Shown piece after piece: positions 48,577-57,947 of a stretch of DNA of 64,000 nucleotides. Below the pieces are notes generated by a model. That model was not told the DNA's origin, searched no databases, and was given only the letters and a program-made list of their open reading frames with translations. Position numbers and translations under genes: made by a program. The stretch comes from Roseovarius spongiae (GTDB lineage: Bacteria; Pseudomonadota; Alphaproteobacteria; Rhodobacterales; Rhodobacteraceae): contig NZ_RAPE01000003.1 of NCBI RefSeq assembly GCF_003651245.1, positions 310,001 to 374,000 on the forward strand, in the 5' to 3' direction. Numbering within the stretch: position 1 is the first letter of the stretch; every line of letters starts with the position of its first letter.

Positions 48577-50513
48577 AACGCCCCGGACGCGACACCATCC
48601 TCAGCCACAAGCGGATCAACCGCCGCGGGCTGATCCTCGGGGCCGGGCAGGCCGGGTTCCTCGGGCTCCTGGCCTGGCGGATGCGGCATCTCCAGGTCGA
48701 CCAGGCCGACCAGTTCCGGCTGCTCGCCGACGAGAACCGCATCAAGATCCGCCTGATCCCGCCCGCGCGCGGCCAGATCTACGATCGCAATGGCCGCGTC
48801 GTGGCCGAGAACGTGCCCTCCTACCGCATCATGATGGAGCGCGACGAGGCCGGCGACGTCGACGCCGTGATCGCGCGGCTGGGCCGGCTCGTCGATCTCG
48901 ACCCCGACGAGGTCGAAAAGGCGCGCGAGGAAATGCGCCGCTCGGGTCTGCATCCGGTCACCATCGCCGACCGCGTATCATGGGAGGAACTGAGCCGCGT
49001 CGCCGTCAACGCCCCCGCCCTGCCCGGCGTGCGCCCCGAGGTGGGCCTGTCGCGGCGCTACCCGATGCACGAGGAATACGCCCATGTCGTCGGCTATGTC
49101 GGCCCGGTCAGCGATTACGACCTCGAGAAGATGGACGCCCCCGACCAGCTTCTGCTGATCCCCAGATTCCAGATCGGCAAGGTGGGCCTCGAGAAACAGC
49201 GCGAGGAGATGCTGCGCGGCAAGGCCGGGACCAAGAGGGTGGAACAGAACGCCGCCGGGCGCGTCATGCGCGAACTCGACCGCCGCGCCGGCGTGCCGGG
49301 CAAGGACATCCAGATCGCCACCGACAGCGCGCTGCAATCCTACGTCCACGCCCGCCTCAGCGGCGAAAGCGCGGCGGCGGTGGTGCTCGACTGCCAGACC
49401 GGCGACATCCTCGCCAGCGTGTCGGCGCCGGGGTTCGATTCCAACCTGTTCGTGCGCGGCATCTCGGTCGCGGATTACCGCGCGCTGCTCGACAACAAGT
49501 ATCGCCCGCTGCCCAACAAGGCGGTGCAGGGCGTCTATCCGCCCGGCTCGACCTTCAAGATGGTGACCGCGCTCGCCGCGCTCGAGGACGGGCAGGTGTT
49601 GCCCGACGACACCGTCTACTGCCCCGGCCACCTCGAGGTGAGCGGGCGGCGCTTCCACTGCTGGAAACGCGCCGGGCACGGCAACGTCGATCTCATGCGC
49701 TCCCTGCGCGAAAGCTGCGACGTCTATTACTACGAACTGGCGCTGCGCACCGGCATCGAAAAGATCACCGCGATGGCCAAGCGGCTTGGCCTCGGCGTGG
49801 AGCACGACATCGCGATGTCCAGCGTCTCGGAGGGGCTGATGCCCACCAAGGCGTGGAAACGGGCGGCCCGCGGTGAGGAATGGGTGATCGGCGACAGCGT
49901 CAACTCGGCCATCGGGCAGGGCTTTACCCTCGCCTCGCCGCTGCAACTTGCGGTGATGGCGGCGCGGATCGCCACCGGGCGCGAGGTCAAGCCGCGCCTG
50001 ATAAAATCCATCGACGGGGTCGAGGCGCCCACCGGCCACGGCGACGACCTCGGCCTGAACGAGAACAACCTGCGCCAGATCCGCCGCGCGATGTACGCCG
50101 TCAGCAACAACCGGCGCGGCACCGCCTATCGCAGCCGCATCATCGAGGACGGCTACCGCATGGCCGGCAAGACGGGCACCAGCCAGGTGCGCAACATCAC
50201 CGCGGCCGAGCGCGCCGCCGGCGTGGTGCGCAACAGCGACCTGCCGTGGGAGCGGCGCGACCATGCGCTGTTCGTCGATTACGCGCCCGCCGACGCGCCC
50301 CGCGTCGCCGTCTCGGTGGTGGTCGAGCACGGCGGCGGTGGATCGACCGTCGCCGCCCCCATCGCGCGCGACATCACGTTGCAGGCGCTCTACGGCGGGC
50401 CGCCCCCGCTCGAGGCCTATCCCGCACGCGACCGCCCGCGCATCCAGACCCAGCAGAAGAAGCTGCGCGAACAGCAGCTCAGCCGCTCGGGCAAACTGGA
50501 CGACCGCGCATGA
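48573..50513 (+). CDS. mrdA: Penicillin-binding protein 2 (peptidoglycan transpeptidase)
   Basis: The 646-residue class B enzyme has an N-terminal anchor (GLILGAGQAGFLGLLAWRM), a pedestal/dimerisation region (RGQIYDRNGRVVAENVPSYR) and a transpeptidase domain. Catalytic motifs are the STFK serine (YPPGSTFKMVTA), SCD (RESCDVYYYE) and KTGTS. It cross-links lateral wall with RodA and the Mre complex. Four-base overlaps on both sides indicate coupled translation. Confidence 0.96.
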   Translation: MKRPGRDTILSHKRINRRGLILGAGQAGFLGLLAWRMRHLQVDQADQFRLLADENRIKIRLIPPARGQIYDRNGRVVAENVPSYRIMMERDEAGDVDAVIARLGRLVDLDPDEVEKAREEMRRSGLHPVTIADRVSWEELSRVAVNAPALPGVRPEVGLSRRYPMHEEYAHVVGYVGPVSDYDLEKMDAPDQLLLIPRFQIGKVGLEKQREEMLRGKAGTKRVEQNAAGRVMRELDRRAGVPGKDIQIATDSALQSYVHARLSGESAAAVVLDCQTGDILASVSAPGFDSNLFVRGISVADYRALLDNKYRPLPNKAVQGVYPPGSTFKMVTALAALEDGQVLPDDTVYCPGHLEVSGRRFHCWKRAGHGNVDLMRSLRESCDVYYYELALRTGIEKITAMAKRLGLGVEHDIAMSSVSEGLMPTKAWKRAARGEEWVIGDSVNSAIGQGFTLASPLQLAVMAARIATGREVKPRLIKSIDGVEAPTGHGDDLGLNENNLRQIRRAMYAVSNNRRGTAYRSRIIEDGYRMAGKTGTSQVRNITAAERAAGVVRNSDLPWERRDHALFVDYAPADAPRVAVSVVVEHGGGGSTVAAPIARDITLQALYGGPPPLEAYPARDRPRIQTQQKKLREQQLSRSGKLDDRA

Positions 50514-51649
50514 GCTACCTTGAATACACGGTCAAGTCGGTGCCCACCGGGCCGCGCAAGATCCTCTATCTCAACTGGCCGCTGGCGCTGTTGCTGGCGA
50601 CGGTGGCCTGCATCGGCTTCCTCATGCTCTACTCTGTCGCCGGCGGCTCGATGACGCCGTGGAGCGAGCCGCAGATGAAACGGTTCGCCGTCGGTTTCGC
50701 GATGATGCTGGGCGTCGGGCTGGTGCCGATCTGGTTCTGGCGCAACATCTCGGTGGTTGCCTACCTCGTGTCGCTGGCGCTGCTGGTCGCTGTTGAACTC
50801 TTCGGCAGCGTCGGCATGGGGGCGCAACGCTGGATCGACCTCGGGGTGATGCGGCTGCAACCCTCCGAGGTGATGAAGATCACCCTCGTGATGCTGCTTG
50901 CAGCCTATTACGACTGGCTGCCGCTGGCGCGGACCTCGCGACCGATCTGGGTGCTGATCCCGCTCGCCTTCATCATGGTTCCGGTCTATCTCGTGCTGAC
51001 CCAGCCCGATCTCGGCACCGCGATCCTGCTGATCGCGGCGGGCGGGATCGTGATGTTCCTCGCCGGGGTGCACTGGGCCTATTTCGCCGCGGTCGCCGCC
51101 GCCGGGATCGGCCTCGTCACCGCCGTCTTCAAGAGCCGCGGGACCGACTGGCAACTGCTCGCCGATTACCAGTTCCGCCGGATCGACACGTTCCTTGACC
51201 CTTCGACCGATCCGCTTGGCGCGGGCTATCACATCACCCAGTCCAAGATCGCGCTCGGGTCCGGCGGGTGGACCGGGCGCGGGTTCATGCAGGGCACGCA
51301 GTCGCGGCTCAACTTCCTGCCCGAGAAACACACCGATTTCATCTTCACCACGCTGGCCGAGGAGTTCGGCTTTATCGGGGCGATCTCATTGCTGGGGCTC
51401 TACGCGCTCATCATCATGTTCTGCATCGCCTCGGCCATGTCGAACCGCGACCGGTTCTCATCCCTCCTGACGCTCGGCGTCGCGGCGACGTTCTTCCTGT
51501 TCTTCGCGGTCAACATGTCGATGGTCATGGGCCTTGCGCCCGTGGTCGGGGTGCCGCTGCCGCTGGTCAGCTATGGCGGCTCGGCGATGTTGATCCTCCT
51601 GCTCGGCTTCGGCATGGTCCAAAGCGCACATGTCCACAGACCAAGGTAA
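50510..51649 (+). CDS. rodA: Peptidoglycan glycosyltransferase RodA
   Basis: The 379-residue SEDS-family protein polymerises glycan strands with PBP2. It has about ten membrane segments. Family motifs include GAQRWIDLGVMRLQPSEVMKIT, LTQPDLGTAIL, FLPEKHTDFIFTTLAEEFGF and PLVSYGGSAM. It overlaps mrdA by 4 bases and is the last gene of the rod-shape block. Confidence 0.96.
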   Translation: MSYLEYTVKSVPTGPRKILYLNWPLALLLATVACIGFLMLYSVAGGSMTPWSEPQMKRFAVGFAMMLGVGLVPIWFWRNISVVAYLVSLALLVAVELFGSVGMGAQRWIDLGVMRLQPSEVMKITLVMLLAAYYDWLPLARTSRPIWVLIPLAFIMVPVYLVLTQPDLGTAILLIAAGGIVMFLAGVHWAYFAAVAAAGIGLVTAVFKSRGTDWQLLADYQFRRIDTFLDPSTDPLGAGYHITQSKIALGSGGWTGRGFMQGTQSRLNFLPEKHTDFIFTTLAEEFGFIGAISLLGLYALIIMFCIASAMSNRDRFSSLLTLGVAATFFLFFAVNMSMVMGLAPVVGVPLPLVSYGGSAMLILLLGFGMVQSAHVHRPR

Positions 51650-51654
51650 CCCAC

Positions 51655-52590
51655 ATGACCGTCAACATCCTCTTCGCCGCCAAACCGGAACGCTGGCCCA
51701 CCTATGAGCCGCTATTGCAGGAGGCGCTTGCCGAGGTCGGGGTGGACGACTACCGCCTCGCGACCGACCTGCCCCCCGAAGAGGTCGATTACATCGTCAA
51801 CGCGCCCAACGGCCCGGTGCAGGATTTCAGCCCCTACACGCGCGCGAAGGCGGTGCTGAACCTCTGGGCCGGCGTCGAGGGGATCGTCAACAATCCGACG
51901 CTCACCCAACCGTTGACGCGGATGGTCGACGAAGGGCTGACGCAAGGCATGACCGAATGGGTCGCCGGCCACACGCTGCGCCATCACCTCGGGATGGACG
52001 CGCATATTCACGGGCTGAACGGCGCATGGACGCAGGACATTCCCCCGCTCGCCGCCGACCGGCCGGTCACGGTGCTGGGGCTCGGGGCGCTGGGGGCCGC
52101 CTGCGCGCAGACGATCGCGGGGCTCGGGTTTCCGGTCACCGGCTGGAGCCGGTCGGCGAAGTCGGTCGAGGGCGTCACCTGCCTGCACGGCGAGGACGGG
52201 CTGCGCGACGCCCTCTCGACCGCGCAGATCCTGATCCTGCTGCTGCCCGCCACGCCGCAGACCGAGAATATCCTGAACGCCGAGACGCTCGCGCTGCTGC
52301 CGCGCGGCGCGGTCGTGCTGAACCCCGGGCGCGGGCCGCTGATCGACGACGACGCGCTGCTCGCCGCGCTCAACGTCGGGCAGATCGGGCATGCGACGCT
52401 TGACGTGTTCCGCGTTGAGCCGCTGCCGCTGACGCATCCCTATTGGGCGCATCCGCATGTCACCGTGACCCCGCATATCGCCTCCGAAACGAGGGCCAAG
52501 ACCGCCAGCCGCGTCATCGCCGAGAACATCCGCCGCGGCGAGGCGGGCGAACCCTTCCTGCATCTCGTGGACCGCGACACCGGCTACTGA
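51655..52590 (+). CDS. ghrA: Glyoxylate/hydroxypyruvate reductase A-like 2-hydroxyacid dehydrogenase
   Basis: The 311-residue product is an NAD(P)-dependent D-2-hydroxyacid dehydrogenase of the GhrA branch. The nucleotide-binding motif is VLGLGALGAACAQTIAGLG. The catalytic set is Arg in NPGRGPLIDDDALL, Glu in FRVEPLP and His in VTPHIASET. It starts 5 bases after rodA, so it may be read from the end of that operon, a position shared by some related genomes. Substrate preference is inferred. Confidence 0.85.
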   Translation: MTVNILFAAKPERWPTYEPLLQEALAEVGVDDYRLATDLPPEEVDYIVNAPNGPVQDFSPYTRAKAVLNLWAGVEGIVNNPTLTQPLTRMVDEGLTQGMTEWVAGHTLRHHLGMDAHIHGLNGAWTQDIPPLAADRPVTVLGLGALGAACAQTIAGLGFPVTGWSRSAKSVEGVTCLHGEDGLRDALSTAQILILLLPATPQTENILNAETLALLPRGAVVLNPGRGPLIDDDALLAALNVGQIGHATLDVFRVEPLPLTHPYWAHPHVTVTPHIASETRAKTASRVIAENIRRGEAGEPFLHLVDRDTGY

Positions 52591-52622
52591 GGCGAAAACG
52601 TCCAAACGGACGGAGGAGCCGC

Positions 52623-53408
52623 CTATTTCAGGATCGGCGGCTTCTCCGGGTCCATCCCCGGCGTCGTGGGGGTCGTGGGGGCGGCGATCTCGGGCAGATC
52701 GAAACGCAGCCCGACCCGCGCCAGCCGCTCCGTCACCGGATCGCCCGACGCGACGAAACCGACGTCGATCCCGTCCGCCCCTGCGCGCGAGAACACCAGC
52801 GCCTCGGCGATCGCCCGCGCGAGGGTGTTGTCCGCCCCCGGCGCGGCGTCGACGAAGACCAGAAGATGCCCCTGCCTGCCCCCCGCCTCGCGCAGTCCGA
52901 CGAGCCACGCAGCCTTCGCCAGCCCGCCCGCGCGCGCCAGTTTCGCGTCCAGCGCGCGCAACAGCGCCTCGGGCAGCGCGACCGGCGCGCTCAGCGCCTC
53001 GGCGCGCGCGTCGACGCGGACCGGCGCGGGGATCGCCAGCGTTTCGGCCAGCCACGCGACCGCGTCGGGCGGGATCAGGATCGACGAGGGCGCGACGCCC
53101 AGGTTGACCCCAAGGCCAAGCCCCGCCTGCCCCAGCATCCGGGCCAGCATCCGCCCGGGCAGCGCCGCGTAGGGCGCGATGGCCTCCGCGAACCCGGCAA
53201 GCCGTTCGGCCGCGTCAAAGGCCAGCGCATAACGCGCGCCGTCCACCTCGAACACCTGGGGCGACAGCCGGTCGCCCTCGGGCTCGGACTCGAGCAGCAG
53301 GTGAAGCTCGGTTTCCGCCAGCGTCCCGTAGAACGCCATGCGCGGCGCGTCCGAGTCCGCGTCGGCCTCCATCGCGGCGTGCGCGCGGTCAAGCGCCGTG
53401 TCATTCAT
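52623..53408 (-). CDS. SseB-family protein
   Basis: The 261-residue product has an N-terminal SseB domain (LHLLLESEPEGDRLSPQVFE ... GARYALAFDAAERLAGF) and a C-terminal SseB_C-like region (AWLVGLREAGGRQGHLLVFV). E. coli SseB is linked to serine-sensitivity, but the function in alphaproteobacteria is unknown. It overlaps the preceding uracil-DNA glycosylase gene by 8 bases, suggesting an operon. Confidence 0.75.
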   Translation of the reverse strand: MNDTALDRAHAAMEADADSDAPRMAFYGTLAETELHLLLESEPEGDRLSPQVFEVDGARYALAFDAAERLAGFAEAIAPYAALPGRMLARMLGQAGLGLGVNLGVAPSSILIPPDAVAWLAETLAIPAPVRVDARAEALSAPVALPEALLRALDAKLARAGGLAKAAWLVGLREAGGRQGHLLVFVDAAPGADNTLARAIAEALVFSRAGADGIDVGFVASGDPVTERLARVGLRFDLPEIAAPTTPTTPGMDPEKPPILK

Positions 53409-53991
53409 CGGTCAGGACCTCTCTCACCCGGGCGCGCAGCGCGGGCAGAACCTCCTCGCCGAACCAGGGGTTCTTCTGCAGCCAGGCGGTGTTGCGCCAT
53501 GACGGATGCGGCAGCGCGAAAACCTGCGGCGCGCGGGCGCGCCAGTCGCGCACCGTTTCAGTCACCGGCCCCGGATTGCCGAGATGATATTTCTGCGCAT
53601 ACCCGCCGACCAGCACGGTCAGCCGAAGCTGCGACAGTTCGGCCATGACCCGCGCGTGCCACGTCTGCCGGCAGATCGCCGGGGGCGGCAGGTCGCTGCC
53701 CTTGGCGTCATAGCCCGGAAAGCAGAACGCCATCGGCACGATCGCCACCCGGTCCCGGTCGTAGAACGTCGCCCGATCGATCCCCAGCCACTCGCGCAGC
53801 CGGTCGCCCGAGGGATCGTCGAACGGCACGCCGGATTCATGCACCCGCTTGCCCGGCGCCTGACCCGCGACCAGGATCCGCGCGCCGGGGCGAAACCAGA
53901 CCACCGGGCGCGGGCTGTGCTGCGTCGCCGTCGCCTCGAATCGCTCTGCGCAGAGGCGGCACGCCGTGATTTCGTTGCTCAGATCGGACAT
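53401..53991 (-). CDS. Uracil-DNA glycosylase family protein
   Basis: The 196-residue product has the GQAPGKRVHESGVPFDDPSG motif and a C-terminal FALPHPSWRNTAWL, as in the UDG superfamily. The N-terminal CRLCAERF is a two-cysteine element found in this subgroup. It should remove uracil from DNA or belong to a related base-excision branch. The ATG at 53991 begins the family-typical SNEITACRLCAERF. It overlaps the SseB gene by 8 bases. Confidence 0.82.
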   Translation of the reverse strand: MSDLSNEITACRLCAERFEATATQHSPRPVVWFRPGARILVAGQAPGKRVHESGVPFDDPSGDRLREWLGIDRATFYDRDRVAIVPMAFCFPGYDAKGSDLPPPAICRQTWHARVMAELSQLRLTVLVGGYAQKYHLGNPGPVTETVRDWRARAPQVFALPHPSWRNTAWLQKNPWFGEEVLPALRARVREVLTDE

Positions 53992-54076
53992 CGTTTCGGC
54001 CTTCGCGCCATTCGCGCGCAACCTATTGCAGTTGACCGGCAAGTGAAACCGGGGGCGCACGCAAGGCGGCGCGATT

Positions 54077-54096
54077 ATTTTCATGATCGTCGAAAT
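54077..54096. promoter_or_regulatory. Operator-like palindrome 1 upstream of arsR
   Basis: A 20-bp imperfect palindrome (ATTTTCATGATCGTCGAAAT) lies 42 bases before the arsR start. It shares ATTTTCATGAT as an inverted copy with the second site. ArsR-type repressors bind such sites. Confidence 0.6.
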
Positions 54097-54126
54097 AAAG
54101 GGTTGCGGCACGCCCGTCGCTTCTAT

Positions 54127-54146
54127 ATTTCTAGAATCATGAAAAT
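54127..54146. promoter_or_regulatory. Operator-like palindrome 2 overlapping the arsR start
   Basis: A 20-bp imperfect palindrome (ATTTCTAGAATCATGAAAAT) covers the arsR start codon at 54139. It lies 50 bases (nearly five helical turns) from site 1, so cooperative binding and autorepression are likely. Confidence 0.65.
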
Positions 54147-54483
54147 GACGAATCCCCAGCCTCCCGAACTCGCCCGCGTGGCGTCGACCTTCGCGGCCCT
54201 TGGCAGCGAGCAGCGCCTCGCGGTGCTGAACGCGCTGGTGCGCGCCGGGCCCGAGGGGCTGAGCATCGGCGATCTGGGCGCGCGCGCCGGCGTGGCGGGA
54301 TCGACCCTGACCCATCACATGAAGATCCTCTCGCAGGCGGGGCTCGTGCGGCAGGAACGGCGCGGGCGCAGCATCATCTGCGCCGCCGTCGCCTACACCG
54401 AGCTGCGCCACCTGTCCGATTTCCTGCTGCGCGAATGCTGCGCCGACGTTCCCGAAGATCACCGAGGTCACGACCATGGCTGA
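54139..54483 (+). CDS. ArsR-family transcriptional regulator
   Basis: The 114-residue product has a winged helix (ALGSEQRLAVLNALVRAGPE, LTHHMKILSQAGLVRQERRG). C-terminal CCADVPEDHRGHDHG supplies Cys-Cys and histidines that could bind metal or metalloid. It overlaps the permease by 8 bases. It probably represses itself and the permease through the two upstream palindromes; the inducer is unknown. Confidence 0.88.
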   Translation: MKMTNPQPPELARVASTFAALGSEQRLAVLNALVRAGPEGLSIGDLGARAGVAGSTLTHHMKILSQAGLVRQERRGRSIICAAVAYTELRHLSDFLLRECCADVPEDHRGHDHG

Positions 54484-55507
54484 CAGCTGCTCTCCCTCCG
54501 CAACCCCCGCCCGCCGGGCGATCCCCGGCAAGGCGTGGATCGCGCTCATCGCGATCGTGGCGCTGGTGGCGCTCCTCGATCCGCCGCAGGCCTGGCCGAC
54601 GGTCAGCTTCGCCATCGGCGCGCTCTGGCATACCGCGCCCTTCATCGCTTTCGCAGTGCTGGCGGTGGCCTGGCTCAAGGCGACGGGAGCCGAGCGTCTT
54701 CTGGCCCGCGCGTTCGAGGGCAACCAGGTCCGCATGGTGATCGTCGCCGCCGCCATCGGCGGGCTGGCCCCGTTCTGTAGCTGCGAGGTGATCCCCTTCA
54801 TCGCCGCGATGCTCGCCCTCGGGGCGCCGCTCGGGGCGGTCATGGCCTTCTGGCTGGCCTCGCCGCTGATGGACCCCGCGATGTTCGCGATCACCAGCGG
54901 CACGCTCGGCTTCGACTTCGCCATCGCCAAGACGGTCGCGGCGGTGGGCATCGGCATGTTCGGCGGCTTCGCCACGATGCTGGCCGCGCGCAGCCCGCTC
55001 TTCGCCGATCCGCTGCGCGAACGCAAACGCGCGGGCGGCTGCTGCGGCCCGGCCAAACCGTTCGAAGGCGCGCCGGTCTGGCGCTTCTGGACGCAGGCCG
55101 ATCGCCGCCGGACCTTCCGCGACACGTCGCTGGAAAACGCGCTCTTCCTGCTCAAATGGCTGGCGCTGGCCTATGTGGTCGAGGCGCTTATGCTGCATTA
55201 CCTCCCGGCCGAGGCGGTCGCGCGCGTGCTGGGCGGCGACGGGCTTGGACCGATCGTGCTGGGCGCGCTCGTCGGCGGGCCGGCCTATCTCAACGGATAC
55301 GCCGCCGTGCCGCTGGTCGACGCGCTGCTGGCGCAGGGAATGAGCGACGGCGCCGCGATGAGCTTCATGATCGCGGGCGGGGTCAGCTGCATCCCGGCGG
55401 CCATCGCCGTCTGGGCGCTGGTCAAGCCGCGCGTCTTCGCCGCCTATATCGGATTCGCCTTTCTCGGCGCGCTCGCGGCGGGGCTGACCTGGCAGGTCAT
55501 CGCCTGA
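54476..55507 (+). CDS. ArsP-like permease (PF03773 family)
   Basis: The 343-residue product has about eight membrane segments. The family signature PFCSCEVIPFIAAMLALGAP with its CxC and the repeated FMIAGGVSCIPAAI are present. Cytoplasmic GGCCGPAKP may bind soft metals. Studied ArsP proteins export methylated trivalent arsenicals, but other members are uncharacterised. Coupling to arsR supports metal or metalloid control. Confidence 0.85.
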   Translation: MADSCSPSATPARRAIPGKAWIALIAIVALVALLDPPQAWPTVSFAIGALWHTAPFIAFAVLAVAWLKATGAERLLARAFEGNQVRMVIVAAAIGGLAPFCSCEVIPFIAAMLALGAPLGAVMAFWLASPLMDPAMFAITSGTLGFDFAIAKTVAAVGIGMFGGFATMLAARSPLFADPLRERKRAGGCCGPAKPFEGAPVWRFWTQADRRRTFRDTSLENALFLLKWLALAYVVEALMLHYLPAEAVARVLGGDGLGPIVLGALVGGPAYLNGYAAVPLVDALLAQGMSDGAAMSFMIAGGVSCIPAAIAVWALVKPRVFAAYIGFAFLGALAAGLTWQVIA

Positions 55508-55680
55508 ACCGGCGCGTCCCCAATCAATTCTTCGGCCAATTCTTCGGGTTTTTTCAGATACAGGCATAATTCTGCCTTGTTCGCCTGTATATAAGGGCGA
55601 CTATCCGACATAATACGGTATCGTGGCACGTCCCACCCCGAGGCCCCGCCAAGAGGGCAGAGCAGCGCCGGAGCGAATGG

Positions 55681-56340
55681 ATGCTCGAATTTGAGAATGT
55701 CAGCAAGTCCTTCTGGACGGGCACCCAGCGCAAGGTCATCCTCGACCGGGTGTCGTTCCGGGTGGAGCTTGGCCGCAGCATGGGCGTGCTTGCGCCCAAC
55801 GGCACCGGCAAGACGACATTGATCAACATGATGGCCGGCCTCGAGAAACCCGACGAGGGCGAGATCCGCCGCCGCTGCCGCATCAGTTTTCCGCTCGGGT
55901 TCATGGGCGGCGTCATCAGCAAGATTTCCGCGATGGAGAACAGCCGCTACATTGCGCGGCTCTACGGGCTCGACCCCGACTATGTCGAGGCGTTCTGCCG
56001 CTGGATGTGCAACCTCGGCGAATATTTCGACCAACCGCTGGGCACTTACAGCACCGGCATGAAGGCGCGGTTCACCTTTTCGCTGATGCTGGCGCTCGAT
56101 TTCGACATCTACCTGATCGACGAGGGCATGCCGAATTCGACCGACGTTGAATTCAACCGCAAGGCGGGGGAAATCCTCAAGGAACGGCTGCGCACCACCA
56201 CGGTCGTGATCGTTTCGCACCAGGCCAAGACGTTGGAGAAATTCGCGACCTCCGCAGCCGTGCTGATGGGTGGTCAGCTCTACATGTTCGATACCTTGGA
56301 AGAGGCGAAGCAGCTTTATGACTATGAAACCCAAGGTTAG
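55681..56340 (+). CDS. Capsule polysaccharide export ABC transporter, ATP-binding protein (KpsT-like)
   Basis: The 219-residue ATPase has Walker A APNGTGKTT with alanine in place of the first glycine, a LSGGQ-like YSTGMKARFTFSL, and Walker B DIYLIDEG. The short length and YSTGM motif fit KpsT-type polysaccharide exporters. The permease KpsM is not adjacent. It overlaps the next gene by 23 bases, forming a capsule-export operon. Confidence 0.85.
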   Translation: MLEFENVSKSFWTGTQRKVILDRVSFRVELGRSMGVLAPNGTGKTTLINMMAGLEKPDEGEIRRRCRISFPLGFMGGVISKISAMENSRYIARLYGLDPDYVEAFCRWMCNLGEYFDQPLGTYSTGMKARFTFSLMLALDFDIYLIDEGMPNSTDVEFNRKAGEILKERLRTTTVVIVSHQAKTLEKFATSAAVLMGGQLYMFDTLEEAKQLYDYETQG

Positions 56341-57946
56341 GAAATTCCGCATAAAGCGGAGCGCGACAAGCAGCGCACAGCAACAGGAGCGCGCCGCCGA
56401 GCCGCGCGAAGGCGCCAACCGCCCCGCCGCCCCGCCGCGCGCCGCCGAAGCGGAGGAGGCCCGCACAGGCGAGGTTTCCTCGCCCCAGGAGGTCAGCACC
56501 GGCCAGAGCATCGATGAGATCCGCCAGGAGGGGCTGACGGGGCGGCAATTGCGCATGGCGCGACGCGTGGCGCAGAAACACGGTCTGGCGCCGACCTCGG
56601 ATTTCGACGCGGTGCGCCTGCTGCGCGAGCGTGGGATCGACCCGTTCAAGCGCGGCACGATCCTGGAGCTGGTGACGACCGACGGCGCGCCCAGGGCGGC
56701 CAAGGGCCGCGAGGTGGCCGCGCCCATGGTGCAACTGCCCCAGACCGTGCCGGCGGGCAGGCAGACGCTGCCCTCGACCGAACTCAGCCCCGCGGACCGG
56801 CGCAGCGAAGAGATCATGCGCATCCAGCGCGACATCGGCAAGCGCCGCCGGCGCAAGCTGATGCTGCTGTTCTCGCGGCTCATGGCCTTTGTCATGCTGC
56901 CGACGCTGGTGGCGGGCTATTACTACTATGTCATTGCAACGCCGATGTATTCGACCAAGTCGGAATTCCTGATCCTGTCGGCCGACGGCGGGGGCGGCGG
57001 GGCCGGCGGGCTTCGCGGGCTCATCCCCAGCCAGTTCGCCACCGGGCAGGACGCGATCGCCACGCAATCCTACCTGCTCAGCAAGGACGCGATGCTGCGG
57101 CTTGACGATGATGTCGGGTTCCGCAACCATTTCAGCGAACCCTGGATCGACCCGATCCAGCGCCTCAGCCCGGACGCGAGCAACGAGGAAGCGTTCAAGG
57201 TCTACAAGAAATTCGTCAAGATCGGCTATGACCCGACCGAAGGCGTGCTGCGCATGGAAGTGTCGAGCGCCGACCCCGAGCTGAGCGCGGTCTTTTCCGA
57301 GAAGCTGATCGAATACGCCGAGGAGCGCGTCGACGAACTGAGCCGGCGCAAGCGCCAGGACGCGGTGCTGAGCGCCACCGAGAACCTCGAAGAGGCCAAG
57401 AACGAGCGCCGCGCCGCGCAGCAGCGCATGGTCGCGTTGCAGGAGAGCAGCGTGCTCGACCCGGAGGGCGAGATCGCCAATGTCCGGCAGCTCATCGCCA
57501 ACGTGGAATTGCAGCTCCAGGAAAAGCAGCTCGCGCTCCAGACGCAGAACAACAACGCGCGGCCCAACCGCGCCAAGGTACAGGCCCTCACCAGCGAAAT
57601 CGAGGTGCTCCAGGCCGAATTGAGCAAGCAGAGAGCGCGGCTCACCGAGGCGCATGAGGGGCAAAGCTCGCTCGCGTCGCAGACGGCGGACATCCAGATG
57701 GCGCAGGCCGACCTCGCGACCGCCGACCTGGTGTTACAGGCCGCGCTCGAGAATCAGCGCCAGAGCCAGATCGAGGCGAACAAGCAGGTTCGCTACCTGA
57801 CGGTGAGCGTGCGCCCCGTGCCCTCCGAGGACCCCTCCTACCCGCGCGCGTTCGAGAACACGATCCTCGCATTCCTGATTTTCGCGGGGATTTATCTTAT
57901 GATCTCGCTCACTTCATCTATCCTGCGGGAACAGGTATCGTCCTGA
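56318..57946 (+). CDS. Capsule export inner-membrane protein, KpsE/CtrB-like
   Basis: The 542-residue product has a long N-terminal cytoplasmic extension rich in charged and proline residues, then a membrane segment (LMAFVMLPTLVAGYYYYVIA). A periplasmic region with a strong coiled coil follows (about 310-470), and a second membrane segment near the end (AFLIFAGIYLMISL). This is the PCP-family layout linking KpsT/M to the outer-membrane exporter. The extension is longer than in E. coli KpsE. An ATG at 56324 is an alternative start. Confidence 0.85.
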   Translation: MTMKPKVRKFRIKRSATSSAQQQERAAEPREGANRPAAPPRAAEAEEARTGEVSSPQEVSTGQSIDEIRQEGLTGRQLRMARRVAQKHGLAPTSDFDAVRLLRERGIDPFKRGTILELVTTDGAPRAAKGREVAAPMVQLPQTVPAGRQTLPSTELSPADRRSEEIMRIQRDIGKRRRRKLMLLFSRLMAFVMLPTLVAGYYYYVIATPMYSTKSEFLILSADGGGGGAGGLRGLIPSQFATGQDAIATQSYLLSKDAMLRLDDDVGFRNHFSEPWIDPIQRLSPDASNEEAFKVYKKFVKIGYDPTEGVLRMEVSSADPELSAVFSEKLIEYAEERVDELSRRKRQDAVLSATENLEEAKNERRAAQQRMVALQESSVLDPEGEIANVRQLIANVELQLQEKQLALQTQNNNARPNRAKVQALTSEIEVLQAELSKQRARLTEAHEGQSSLASQTADIQMAQADLATADLVLQAALENQRQSQIEANKQVRYLTVSVRPVPSEDPSYPRAFENTILAFLIFAGIYLMISLTSSILREQVSS

Positions 57947-57947
57947 C

